Source of the DNA: Deltaproteobacteria bacterium RBG_13_49_15
GTDB lineage: Bacteria; Desulfobacterota; Desulfobacteria; Desulfobacterales; UBA2156
DNA: 9,146 bases
Reading direction: 5' to 3'
Assembly (NCBI GenBank): GCA_001797695.1
Contig: MGQD01000148.1
Location: 1 to 9,146 of the forward strand
Shown here: positions 1 to 7,086 of the stretch, one piece after another
Position numbering within the stretch: the stretch's first letter is position 1
How the letters are laid out: every line of letters starts with the position of its first letter
Position numbers and translations under genes: made by a program
The notes under the pieces: generated by a model
Told to the model about the DNA's origin: nothing
Database searches by the model: none
The model's input: the letters and a program-made list of their open reading frames with translations, nothing else

Positions 1-60
1 CATGGCTGTCGTGAACAAGATCAGGGCCGTAAAGTAAATAAGGGTTTTTTCCGGCGCAAC

Positions 61-98
61 AAAAAAGGCAAGGGCCTTAAAGGCTCTTGCCTTTTTTT
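61..98. terminator. Bidirectional rho-independent terminator
   Basis: A 12 bp stem (65-76 with 82-93, one G-U pair) encloses a five-base TTAAA loop. It is flanked by A66-type runs on the left and seven Ts (92-98) on the right, so it can form a hairpin plus U-tract on either strand. On the minus strand it lies about 150 bases after the dctM stop codon and probably ends the iclR-kduI-dctQM transcript. On the plus strand it could end a gene arriving from outside the window. Confidence 0.85.
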
Positions 99-247
99 AT
101 TACGTTGAAAATAAGTGTCATTAATTCAAGGGTTAAGGTAAGGGATGCCGGTTTACCCTAAACGTTATGTCACGGGGGTTAATTCCTAGCCTTATCCCTA
201 AGACCGCGCACTAAACGGGCTTCTTTACCTTTGCCCAAAAGCCATGA

Positions 248-1585
248 TTACTTCCCAGGCATGAGCAAGTTAGGCAGGAACATGGTGATGGCAGGGATAT
301 AGGTGACCATCATGAGGGTGATAAGCATAGAAATATAGAAAGGAATACAACCTTTTGATGCCCTTTCAATTGGAATTTTGCCTATGGCACTTCCGACATA
401 CAGGGCAGAGCCGACCGGGGGAGTGCAGAGTCCTATGCAAAGGTTCAAAAGAAGCATGATGCCGAAATGGGTCGGATCCATTCCCATCTTTAAGACCAAG
501 ACAGGGAAGAGGATGGGTGTGCAAATGAGGATGAGCGGCGCCATGTCCATGATGCATCCCAGGGCGAGAAGCATCACATTGATGAGGAAAAGCAGTATAT
601 AGTAATTATCGGTGATGGAAAGCAGGAACTGTGTGGCGAGCATGGGGACCCTCAGACGAGAAAGGAGATAACCATAGGCGCTGGCAGCAGCGATCAGGCT
701 CATGACAATGGCCAGGGTCTTCAAGGAGGAGTAGAGAATCTTAATAAACCTGGTCAATGGCGCTTCTCTGTAGACGAAGAAAGCGACGACAAAGGCATAG
801 AGAACGGCAAAAGCGGCTGCTTCGGTAGCTGTGAAGACGCCAATGATCACCCCTCCTACAACAATGAGTGCCGTGAAGAGAGCGAGGAGTCCATCAAAAA
901 AGATGAACACCCCTTCTTTCAAGGTATAACCTTTCCCTTTGGGATATTTTTTCTTAATCGCAATGATGAGGGCGATGATCATCATCGCCACGCCCATCAA
1001 TATTCCCGGAGCATATCCCCCTAAGAAAAGCTTCCCGACAGAGACGACTACTAACTGTCCGCCTGTCAGTTGAGAAGCGGTACCCACAGCGAAGGCATAA
1101 ATGATCATATTGTGACTCGGTGGAATAATGACTCCCTGACAGGCCGAACATACGGTCAGCCCGACAGAAAACTCCTCGTCATAACCTGCCTTTTTCATCA
1201 TGGGGATGACGATAGAACCAAGGGATGAGACGTCGGCCACGGCAGAACCCGAGATACCCCCGAAGAACATACTGTCCATCACATTGACCAGGGCCAGACC
1301 GCCCGGAAGTCTTCCCACAAGAAGATTGGCCAGATTGACAAGTCTCTGGGCGATGCCGCCTTCATTCATGATCTCTCCCATGATGATGAAAAAGGGGATC
1401 GCCAGGAGGGAAAAATTCGTAACCCCATCAGCCATGACCTTAACGATGGCCTCAAGGGGGACGTTCAGATAGAAACCCGTGATGATGGCTGAGATGGCCA
1501 GGCAGAAGGTGATTGGCGCCCGCAATACAACCAGGACCGCAAAAATGCCCAGCAAGAGAGTAATCCCTAAAGAGTCAACGATCAT
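248..1585 (-). CDS. dctM: TRAP transporter large permease (DctM type)
   Basis: This 445-residue protein is the large membrane subunit of a tripartite ATP-independent periplasmic (TRAP) transporter. That subunit carries the substrate pathway and couples uptake of an organic or sugar acid to an ion gradient. The length is normal for DctM and the chain is almost wholly made of hydrophobic helices. Family-typical stretches are visible: GGISGSAVADVSSLG near residues 110-124, IIPPSHNMIIYA near 153-164, and LCTPPVGSALYVGSAIGKIP near 387-406. The ATG overlaps the stop of the small-permease gene in an ATGA junction, with GGAGAG just upstream as ribosome binding site, so translation is probably coupled. 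The neighbouring kduI suggests a uronate-type substrate, but sequence alone does not fix it. Confidence in the family is very high; the substrate is unknown. Confidence 0.96.
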   Translation of the reverse strand: MIVDSLGITLLLGIFAVLVVLRAPITFCLAISAIITGFYLNVPLEAIVKVMADGVTNFSLLAIPFFIIMGEIMNEGGIAQRLVNLANLLVGRLPGGLALVNVMDSMFFGGISGSAVADVSSLGSIVIPMMKKAGYDEEFSVGLTVCSACQGVIIPPSHNMIIYAFAVGTASQLTGGQLVVVSVGKLFLGGYAPGILMGVAMMIIALIIAIKKKYPKGKGYTLKEGVFIFFDGLLALFTALIVVGGVIIGVFTATEAAAFAVLYAFVVAFFVYREAPLTRFIKILYSSLKTLAIVMSLIAAASAYGYLLSRLRVPMLATQFLLSITDNYYILLFLINVMLLALGCIMDMAPLILICTPILFPVLVLKMGMDPTHFGIMLLLNLCIGLCTPPVGSALYVGSAIGKIPIERASKGCIPFYISMLITLMMVTYIPAITMFLPNLLMPGK

Positions 1586-2097
1586 TTTTTCTCTCCGACC
1601 GTCATCAGTTTTCGGTCAAGATACTGATCATCTTTTTCTACACCGAAAAGGCTCATGATGGAATCGCAAAGGATCAAAAAGCCGGCCATGGGGATCACGA
1701 CAAATTTAAGGTATGCGGGCAAGCTGGGTATAGAGGAAATGCTCCCTTTGATCCCCATGATGAGAAGAATCCCGTAGTAGAGCAGAACAAAACCAATGAC
1801 AGTTAGAACCAGATGTTTAAGCTTCAGCAGGACAGTGGTAACCCATTGTGGGGTCCCTTTTGGAAAAAGGTTCACATTGATATGGAGATCGAGCTTGACC
1901 CCTATGGCCATACTTAGAAAAGTGAAAGCGGTCATGAGCACATTGCTCGATATCTCTTCCATCCAGGAAATCCCCGAAGCGAAGAAATATCTCATGATGA
2001 CGTTGACGGAGATAATAATGAGCTGAAGGGCTAGAAAGACGCTCGCCAAAATGGCGCTCAAGTAGTGCAGCCGATTAAAGATATCCCTTACCTTCAT
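1582..2097 (-). CDS. dctQ: TRAP transporter small permease (DctQ type)
   Basis: This 171-residue protein is the small membrane subunit of the same TRAP carrier, which pairs with DctM in the inner membrane. Four hydrophobic segments are visible, near residues 11-33, 50-66, 88-110 and 130-150, as expected for DctQ. The motif VIMRYFFASGISWMEEIS (about 33-50), with an aromatic/arginine start and the WxEE pair, is typical of the family. The gene ends in the ATGA overlap with dctM. Upstream there is a 201-base gap to kduI, and the only Shine-Dalgarno-like element is a GAGG some 15 bases before the ATG, which is rather distant. Expression may therefore depend on read-through from kduI or on an undetected promoter. 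The extracytoplasmic binding protein that normally accompanies DctQM is not in this window. Confidence 0.93.
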   Translation of the reverse strand: MKVRDIFNRLHYLSAILASVFLALQLIIISVNVIMRYFFASGISWMEEISSNVLMTAFTFLSMAIGVKLDLHINVNLFPKGTPQWVTTVLLKLKHLVLTVIGFVLLYYGILLIMGIKGSISSIPSLPAYLKFVVIPMAGFLILCDSIMSLFGVEKDDQYLDRKLMTVGEKK

Positions 2098-2202
2098 GAT
2101 ACCGAATTTGCCCTCTTAATCCCAAGTTCCCTGGTCAATCCCATTAACACCAGTTAGCCGATCCAAAAGGTGCAGTCTATCTAACATCAAAGGCGATAAA
2201 TT

Positions 2203-2238
2203 TGTGAAGCTCCCCGCTCTGAAGAGGGGGGCTTCACA
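2203..2238. other. Strong hairpin in the kduI-dctQ intergenic gap
   Basis: Bases 2203-2215 pair with 2226-2238 (13 pairs, one T-G wobble) around a ten-base loop. On the minus strand the stem is followed by AAATTTATC and on the plus strand by GCAAGGAAAA, so neither side has a real U-tract. It lies 60 bases after the kduI stop and about 105 bases before dctQ. It could be a weak or partial terminator, or an mRNA-stabilising or processing element that sets the ratio of KduI to the permeases. The structure is seen directly; the role is inferred. Confidence 0.6.
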
Positions 2239-2298
2239 GCAAGGAAAATATCTATTTCAGTGGGAACCATTGTTCGCCTGCGGTTCGATAAAAATGGA

Positions 2299-3129
2299 CT
2301 ATCTCAGCTCTGACATTGGGACTTCATCCATATCCGTAAAAGTCTGATTTTCTCCGGCCATTCCCCATATAAAAGAATACGAACTTGTCCCAACACCGGA
2401 ATGGATAGACCAGCTCGGAGAAAGAACCGCCTGTTCATTCCTCACGACGATATGGCGAGTCTCCTCCGGCTCGCCTAGTAAATGAAAGACTAATGCATCC
2501 TCCGGTAAATCGAAATATAGATAAACCTCCATCCGTCGATCATGCGTATGGCATGGCATGGTATTCCACATACTGCAGGGTTCCAAAACCGTCAGCCCCA
2601 TGACCAACTGGCAGCTACTCAGCACTTTGGGATGAATGAACTGATGGATAGTCCTGACATTGGCTTTCTCCGGTGCGCCGAGGTGGAGACTTTGGGCATC
2701 ATTCATTGAAAGCTTAATGGCAGGGTAAGTCAAATGAGCCGGAGTGCTGTTAAGATAGAATTTGGCCGGATTATTTCTATCCGGGCTTTTGAAGGATAAC
2801 CTCTTAGAGCCCATTCCGACATAAAGGCATTCTTTCTTCTCCAAAATATATTCTTTCCCGTCAATGCAAACAGTCCCTTTGGAACCAATATTAATGATTC
2901 CCATTTCTCTTCTCTGTAGGAAAAAATCGACTCCCAACTCCTTGGTCACTTTCAGCTCCAATTCTTGATCGACCGGGCATGCCCCTCCGACGATAATCCT
3001 ATCGATATGACTATAAACCAAACTCATTTCATCCTTCATAAAAAGCCGATCGATCAAAAAGTGTCTTCTGATTTCACCCGTGCCTAATCCTCTCATCTGA
3101 TCAGGATGCATTGCATAACGAATATCCAT
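2299..3129 (-). CDS. kduI: 5-keto-4-deoxyuronate isomerase (KduI)
   Basis: This cytoplasmic isomerase (EC 5.3.1.17) converts 4-deoxy-L-threo-5-hexosulose uronate to 3-deoxy-D-glycero-2,5-hexodiulosonate, a step in the breakdown of unsaturated uronates from pectin and other polyuronides. At 276 residues it is close to the 278 of the E. coli enzyme. It is a cupin whose metal ligands are all present: H194 and H196 in MPCHTHDRRMEVY, E201, and H243 in WSIHSGVGT. Each is offset by two from the known E. coli ligands H196, H198, E203 and H245. The opening MDIRYAMHPDQM and the PAKFYLNSTPAH segment are also typical. An AGGAGGAG ribosome binding site precedes the ATG by about nine bases, and only 35 bases separate it from the upstream regulator gene, so the two are probably co-transcribed. 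The usual partner dehydrogenase (KduD) and the KDG kinase are not in the window. Confidence 0.96.
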   Translation of the reverse strand: MDIRYAMHPDQMRGLGTGEIRRHFLIDRLFMKDEMSLVYSHIDRIIVGGACPVDQELELKVTKELGVDFFLQRREMGIINIGSKGTVCIDGKEYILEKKECLYVGMGSKRLSFKSPDRNNPAKFYLNSTPAHLTYPAIKLSMNDAQSLHLGAPEKANVRTIHQFIHPKVLSSCQLVMGLTVLEPCSMWNTMPCHTHDRRMEVYLYFDLPEDALVFHLLGEPEETRHIVVRNEQAVLSPSWSIHSGVGTSSYSFIWGMAGENQTFTDMDEVPMSELR

Positions 3130-3164
3130 ATCTCACTACTCCTCCTCCTTTTATGATTTTCTCG

Positions 3165-4022
3165 TTATTTAAAAAATATCATCCTTTGTTTACTCTCCCC
3201 TTTCTTTTGATTTTCACCTATCCCATCCCCCTCCTGCTCCTTGACCTCCATGTAACCTAATTTGGAAGATATGAGGCTAGCGGCCCTCACGACACTGTTG
3301 ACAAATTTTTTCTCCTGACGGGTATGAATCTTTCTTTGAGGACCTGAGATGCTAAGGGCTGCAATGACATCTCCAAGATGGTTCCGTATTGGAGCTCCGA
3401 TACACTCCACATCTTCTTCGATTTCTCTATGATCCAGCGCATATCCCTGCCTTCTGATCGCTCTCAATTCTGCCATAAGCCTCTTTTTTGAGATGATGGT
3501 GTTAGAGGTTAGGGCGATGAGTTTTAGCTGACGGAGGATTCTCTTTAGTTCGTCTTCGGGCTGAAAGGCCAGCAAGACCTTTCCCAAAGCGGTGCAGTAA
3601 AGAGGGGCCCTCTGACCGATCTTGGACATGATCCCAAGGGGGCGGGGAGAATCGACTTTGTCCACATAGACAATCTCGGTCCCGCTCAGGACGGCAAGAT
3701 GGACGGTTTCCTGAACCTTCAAAGCCAGATCCGCCATAATCGGTTTGGAGACCTTAGGGAAGTCGATTCGATTTAAATAAGCGTTACCGATTTCAAAGGC
3801 AAAGAGGCCTAGAGAGTACATTCCTGTCTCTTTATCTTTCTCCACGAGACCACATTTCTCTAAAGAAAGGAGAATTCGATAAATGGTGCTCCGGTCTAGA
3901 CGGAGCTCGCAAGCAAGTTCGCTGATCTTGAAATGTCCTTTACCTTTTATAAAGCACTTTAAGATATTGGAGGATCGGAGAATGGAGTTAATTAAATATC
4001 TGTCCTTAGGATTTTGGATCAT
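3165..4022 (-). CDS. IclR-family transcriptional regulator (KdgR-like position)
   Basis: This 285-residue DNA-binding regulator has an N-terminal winged helix-turn-helix at about 10-75. The recognition region reads FKISELACELRLDRSTIYRILLSLEKCGLV, roughly residues 31-60. A C-terminal IclR effector domain follows at about 85-262, with ETVHLAVLSGTEIVYVDKV, the TALGKVLLA segment at 144-152 and IGAPIRNHLGDVIAALSISGP near 208-227. A charged tail of about 20 residues after position 262 is longer than in many family members. It is the first gene of a unit with kduI and dctQM. IclR members such as KdgR control uronate degradation and sense its intermediates, so control of these genes is a reasonable inference. 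No clear Shine-Dalgarno lies before the ATG (TGTAATATTGAAATG), so initiation may be weak. No palindromic operator was convincingly found. Confidence 0.93.
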   Translation of the reverse strand: MIQNPKDRYLINSILRSSNILKCFIKGKGHFKISELACELRLDRSTIYRILLSLEKCGLVEKDKETGMYSLGLFAFEIGNAYLNRIDFPKVSKPIMADLALKVQETVHLAVLSGTEIVYVDKVDSPRPLGIMSKIGQRAPLYCTALGKVLLAFQPEDELKRILRQLKLIALTSNTIISKKRLMAELRAIRRQGYALDHREIEEDVECIGAPIRNHLGDVIAALSISGPQRKIHTRQEKKFVNSVVRAASLISSKLGYMEVKEQEGDGIGENQKKGESKQRMIFFK

Positions 4023-4057
4023 TTCAATATTACAACAACAGGTTTATTATTAAATCA

Positions 4058-4086
4058 TTTTTACGGTGGCTAAATAATTTTGTCAA
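4058..4086 (-). promoter_or_regulatory. Putative sigma70-type promoter for iclR-kduI
   Basis: On the minus strand a perfect TTGACA (4086-4081) is followed after 17 bases by TAAAAA (4063-4058), matching four of six -10 positions. The predicted start would be near 4051, about 30 bases before the regulator's ATG at 4022. The position between the lipoprotein stop (4107) and the regulator start, together with an A/T-rich context, supports a separate transcription unit. This is pattern matching only. Confidence 0.6.
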
Positions 4087-4106
4087 TGATAAAAATGTTA
4101 AAAAAT

Positions 4107-4553
4107 TCATCTTTTTTGCTGGATGTAACGGCGCTGCGCTTCTATCCGCTCCATCCAGGTTCGATCCTGTTTTAAATACATTTCCGCCAAACGGTTGAAT
4201 TCCATCGCCTGTTCAATGTTTTTTTTCAATGCCCATGCGTCGGCCAGCAGATAATAATTTTCTCCGTTGCCGGGATGCAACGTGATCGCTCGTTCCAGAA
4301 TCCGGATGGCTGATTCCAAATCTTTTTTCTCCAAATACCGTCTGGCCTGTTCCGTCAACTGAAGCGAAGCCACCTGCATCGGTGTCGCCTGTTGAAGGGG
4401 TGCGCTTTCATGAAGCTCGGATTCCGATTTGAGTTCCGAAGGAGGGAGCTTTGACTCCCCCCCATCCGATGCTGTCCGGATCACTCTTCGGCTGCATGCC
4501 GAACCGGCGATGAGGAAAAAAACAAGGAAAAAAATTCGGAAACCTTTTTTCAA
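4107..4553 (-). CDS. TPR-containing lipoprotein, candidate PBP1b activator (LpoP-like)
   Basis: The predicted precursor has 148 residues and starts at TTG 4553. I chose this start because GAGGG lies eight bases upstream and the TTG begins one base after the stop codon of the PBP gene. A longer frame exists upstream, but its extra 27 residues lie inside the PBP gene and would place charged sequence before the signal peptide. The N-terminus is KKG followed by a hydrophobic run (about 5-17) and then LIAGSAC, with C20 as the likely lipidated cysteine. The lipobox is imperfect, with Gly at -3. Residues 21-60 form a low-complexity Ser/Glu/Pro linker. Residues 63-130 read as two tetratricopeptide repeats (ARRYLEKKDLESAIRILERA and NYYLLADAWALKKNIEQAME), and the end is basic. 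In Pseudomonas the TPR lipoprotein LpoP is encoded beside ponB and activates PBP1b. The same arrangement here makes that role plausible but unproven. Confidence 0.82.
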   Translation of the reverse strand: MKKGFRIFFLVFFLIAGSACSRRVIRTASDGGESKLPPSELKSESELHESAPLQQATPMQVASLQLTEQARRYLEKKDLESAIRILERAITLHPGNGENYYLLADAWALKKNIEQAMEFNRLAEMYLKQDRTWMERIEAQRRYIQQKR

Positions 4554-4564
4554 TTTAGTTTCCC
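4537..4564 (-). promoter_or_regulatory. Ribosome binding site and TTG start coupling PBP and lipoprotein genes
   Basis: Reading the minus strand, GAGGG (4566-4562) sits inside the last codons of the PBP gene. The PBP stop TAA occupies 4557-4555, one base separates it from the TTG start at 4553-4551, and KK codons follow. This tight spacing is what translational coupling or re-initiation looks like. It decides the lipoprotein start in favour of TTG over any upstream ATG. Confidence 0.65.
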
Positions 4565-6900
4565 TCTTTCTGTTCTTCAGGCATCCCCTTGCTGAAGCCT
4601 TGCCGGTGAAGGCGGCAGAGGCGGTCCGGCGCAAGGTTGGTCAAGAAGGTCTCTTTTTCCGTCTCAGGGCAGATCCCCTCCCTGCCGAGATCTCCGCTCC
4701 GCGAGCAAACGAGGCGCTCAACGATCCCTTCCGGGATGCGAAACCAGCTCTCCGAAACATGTTGGGGAATGTTCTTGATTAAATCGGCCCAGATGGGCAA
4801 GGCCGCATCGGCGCCGGTTAAGCCTATGGAATCACTATTGTCAAATCCGACCCAGACCAGCGCCAACACCTCCGGCGTATATCCCACAAACCATGCGTCC
4901 TTATAATCGTTCGTGGTCCCTGTTTTGCCGGCCACCGGAAAGTCGATCCCAAACCCTTTCAAGGATCGGCCGGTTCCGTAAAGCACCGCGCTTTGAAGCA
5001 TGGAATTGATGAGATAGGCTTTAGCAGGATGAACCAGCTGGCTGACCGTCATATACCGCCGTTTGAGCACTTCCCCTTTTTCATCCACAACATCCCTGAG
5101 CGAGAGCGGAAAAGGTTGAATACCGTCGGCTGCAAAGGCACAATACGCCCGGGCAAGTTCCATGGGAACCACCTCAAAAGAACCCAGGGCAACCGACGGG
5201 TAAGGCTTCAGCGTTGTGGTGAAATGAAATTCCTCAAGCGTCCTTACCACCCGCTCGAGGCCCGTTTTCATGGCCAGGTCCACTGTTGCCACATTTACCG
5301 AATAAGCCAGCGCTTTTCTCATGCTCAATTCTTTTTCCGCCATCGGTTTATAATTTTTCGGCTCCCAGCTTTTTCCGTTGATTTCATAGACCTTCGGCTC
5401 GTTGGATAAGAGAGAGGTCGGCATCAGGTCATCAAGGGCGCTCAAATAGACGAACGGCTTGATGGTGCTGCCTGGCTGTCGCCTGGCCTGGTCGATCCGG
5501 TTAAACTGACTTTCATTATAATCCCGTCCCCCGACCATGGCTAGAATCGCTCCCGTTTTCGGATGCATCACAAGGATACCGCCCTGCAATCGTTTCATTT
5601 TCGAAGAGCGCCTCAACCTGGGATTCTGCCTTTCGAGCTTTTCCAACCCTTTCTTTAGCGCCTCTTCGGCGGCGGATTGAACCTGGGTATCCAGCGTTGT
5701 GTATATGGCAAGACCCAAACTCGACAAACTTTCCGGGGAATACAACAATGATACCTGCTTGTTGACATAATCGATAAAATAAGGAGCTGTTTTCCCATAT
5801 GTTCGGTAGGTCGACGTCCGAACAGGGAGGGAGGACAATTCCGCAAAGTTTTGTTCGGAAAGCCACCCTTCCTTGAGCATCGCTTTCAAAACCATATTCC
5901 GCCGGACCCGGCACAGGCCGGCATCCTGAAAGGGAGAGTATCGGTTCGGGGCCTTGATTAAGCCGGCCAAAGCTGCCGATTCTTCAGGAGCAAGCCGATC
6001 CGCCGTTTTGCCAAAGTAGAAATCCGCTGCCTCCCCTATTCCATTAACGGATACCGATCCTTTTTGACCGAAGTAAATCTCGTTTAGATAGATCTCCAGG
6101 ATATCTTCCTTTTTATAAAACACCTCTATCGTCACGGCAATCAGGAGCTCTTTGATTTTACGGGAAAAAGTCCGGTCAGGTGTGAGAAAGTAGTTTTTTG
6201 CCAATTGCTGGGTGATGGTCGATCCCCCTTGACGGATGGCGCCAGAGCGGATGTTGGTCCACAAAGCCCTTACCAGGCCGATCGGATCCACACCCGGATG
6301 GCGATAAAACCGGTTGTCTTCAATGGCCAAAACCGCATGAATCAGATGGTCCGGGATCTGACGGATGGATACCAGGCGCCGCTGTTCCCTTTCCGCACCG
6401 AAAAAGAGCATCAGTTCCTCTGGTTCAATCTCCAAGATGGGGACCTGTTCCCCGGTATCCATCCGGACCATCGATTCAATCTCTTTTCCATTGAATTGAA
6501 TTTTAAGCGGATAGGCCGGCCTTCCTTTTTCCGCTATCTTGAAATCCTTGAGAAAAATTTCGATGTCCGAATCATTGATCCGTATTTCACCGGAAATGTT
6601 CGGCTTTTGCACCACCTGGCAGTATCCCAGATTTTTCAATTTGGCATGCAGATGAACCCGATTAATCTTCTGTCCCGGATAAAGAATCGTCACATCTGAA
6701 TAAACCCTGGAAGGGATCCGCCACCTCCGACCTGAAAACCGTTCCTCTATTCCAACCGACAGCCGCCAGCAGTAGAGAGCAATTCCCATCCCTCCCATCA
6801 TCAGGAACAGGACAATAATTGCGACAATTGATTTGAGTCCACTCCTCTTGGATTTGTTAACCTGTCCGGATGCCTTTTTTTGTAAACGACTTTTGGCCAT
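4555..6900 (-). CDS. mrcB: Bifunctional peptidoglycan synthase, class A PBP of the PBP1B type
   Basis: This 781-residue inner-membrane enzyme polymerises lipid II into glycan strands and cross-links them in the periplasm. A basic cytoplasmic tail (1-22) and one membrane anchor (about 23-44) come first. A UB2H-like segment follows near 65-155 (VYSDVTILYPGQKINRVHLHAKLKNLGY), which in E. coli PBP1b is where the activator LpoB binds. The GT51 domain spans about 170-345, with E194 in EDNRFYRHPGVD, the GGSTITQQLAKN motif (225-236) and E251 in RKIKELL. The transpeptidase domain has S478 and K481 in PGSTIKPF, S534-V-N536, and K659-T-G661 in AGKTGTTND. A short C-terminal tail has C732, C744 and C762. 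All catalytic residues are present. Only a poor Shine-Dalgarno precedes ATG 6900. The gene is somewhat shorter than E. coli mrcB (844 residues). The TPR lipoprotein follows directly. Confidence 0.96.
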   Translation of the reverse strand: MAKSRLQKKASGQVNKSKRSGLKSIVAIIVLFLMMGGMGIALYCWRLSVGIEERFSGRRWRIPSRVYSDVTILYPGQKINRVHLHAKLKNLGYCQVVQKPNISGEIRINDSDIEIFLKDFKIAEKGRPAYPLKIQFNGKEIESMVRMDTGEQVPILEIEPEELMLFFGAEREQRRLVSIRQIPDHLIHAVLAIEDNRFYRHPGVDPIGLVRALWTNIRSGAIRQGGSTITQQLAKNYFLTPDRTFSRKIKELLIAVTIEVFYKKEDILEIYLNEIYFGQKGSVSVNGIGEAADFYFGKTADRLAPEESAALAGLIKAPNRYSPFQDAGLCRVRRNMVLKAMLKEGWLSEQNFAELSSLPVRTSTYRTYGKTAPYFIDYVNKQVSLLYSPESLSSLGLAIYTTLDTQVQSAAEEALKKGLEKLERQNPRLRRSSKMKRLQGGILVMHPKTGAILAMVGGRDYNESQFNRIDQARRQPGSTIKPFVYLSALDDLMPTSLLSNEPKVYEINGKSWEPKNYKPMAEKELSMRKALAYSVNVATVDLAMKTGLERVVRTLEEFHFTTTLKPYPSVALGSFEVVPMELARAYCAFAADGIQPFPLSLRDVVDEKGEVLKRRYMTVSQLVHPAKAYLINSMLQSAVLYGTGRSLKGFGIDFPVAGKTGTTNDYKDAWFVGYTPEVLALVWVGFDNSDSIGLTGADAALPIWADLIKNIPQHVSESWFRIPEGIVERLVCSRSGDLGREGICPETEKETFLTNLAPDRLCRLHRQGFSKGMPEEQKEGN

Positions 6901-6945
6901 AATTTTTTTTGCGGGATCATAAAAAAGCGATATTTCGGGCTTGGC

Positions 6946-6976
6946 GTTATATTAACAGAACCCTAATTATTATCAA
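6946..6976 (-). promoter_or_regulatory. Putative promoter for the PBP1B-lipoprotein unit
   Basis: On the minus strand TTGATA (6976-6971) is followed by TAATAT (6954-6949) at 16 bases or TATAAC (6951-6946) at 19 bases. Either pairing is a fair but imperfect sigma70 match. It lies just downstream of the terminator of the preceding gene and about 45 bases before ATG 6900, which is where a promoter is needed. Confidence 0.45.
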
Positions 6977-6982
6977 ATCGAT

Positions 6983-7017
6983 TAAAAAAAAATACCCCGT
7001 GCATCTGCACGGGGTAT
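6983..7017 (-). terminator. Rho-independent terminator after the small exported protein
   Basis: A perfect 11 bp GC-rich stem (6992-7002 with 7007-7017, loop ATCT) is followed on the minus strand by a run of nine Ts (6992-6984; the first overlaps the stem). It is about 70 bases after the stop of the 7087-7464 gene and insulates it from the PBP unit. The plus-strand side has a looser T-rich tail, so weak activity in the other direction is possible. Confidence 0.9.
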
Positions 7018-7086
7018 CCGGATTTATTTTTATTAATTCAAAATGAAATCAGATTGTTACGCCCAAAACCAAGACATAAGCCCTTA

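Noticed and set aside
2..37. Plus-strand frame MAVVNKIRAVK ending in TAA 35-37, just before the bidirectional terminator, possibly the tail of a convergent gene.
   Set aside because: Only 11 codons are visible, too few to tell a real C-terminus from chance; the position relative to the terminator is suggestive but not enough.
1..99. Open minus-strand frame translating to a hydrophobic helix (IYFTALILFTTAM) at the window edge, reminiscent of a signal peptide such as a DctP would have.
   Set aside because: The frame runs back through the terminator hairpin to a stop at 97-99 and has no ATG, GTG or TTG at a sensible place before the helix. It may be chance, or a start may have been lost.
110..205. 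GGGTTA/AAGGTAAGGG and CCTTATCCCTAA-like words that might form repeats after dctM.
   Set aside because: The matches are short and interrupted; no consistent inverted or direct repeat unit could be aligned by eye.
4554..4634. ATG at 4634 as start of the TPR lipoprotein (175 residues).
   Set aside because: It lies inside the PBP coding region and would put a charged 27-residue leader before the signal peptide; the TTG at 4553 has a proper ribosome binding site and gives a normal signal sequence.
5516..5914. Minus-strand 132-residue frame within the PBP gene.
   Set aside because: It is fully inside a full-length, motif-complete PBP gene in another frame; no domain is recognisable.
6205..6699. 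Plus-strand 164-residue frame opposite the PBP gene.
   Set aside because: It is antisense to conserved GT51 and UB2H coding sequence and its translation shows no recognisable family features.
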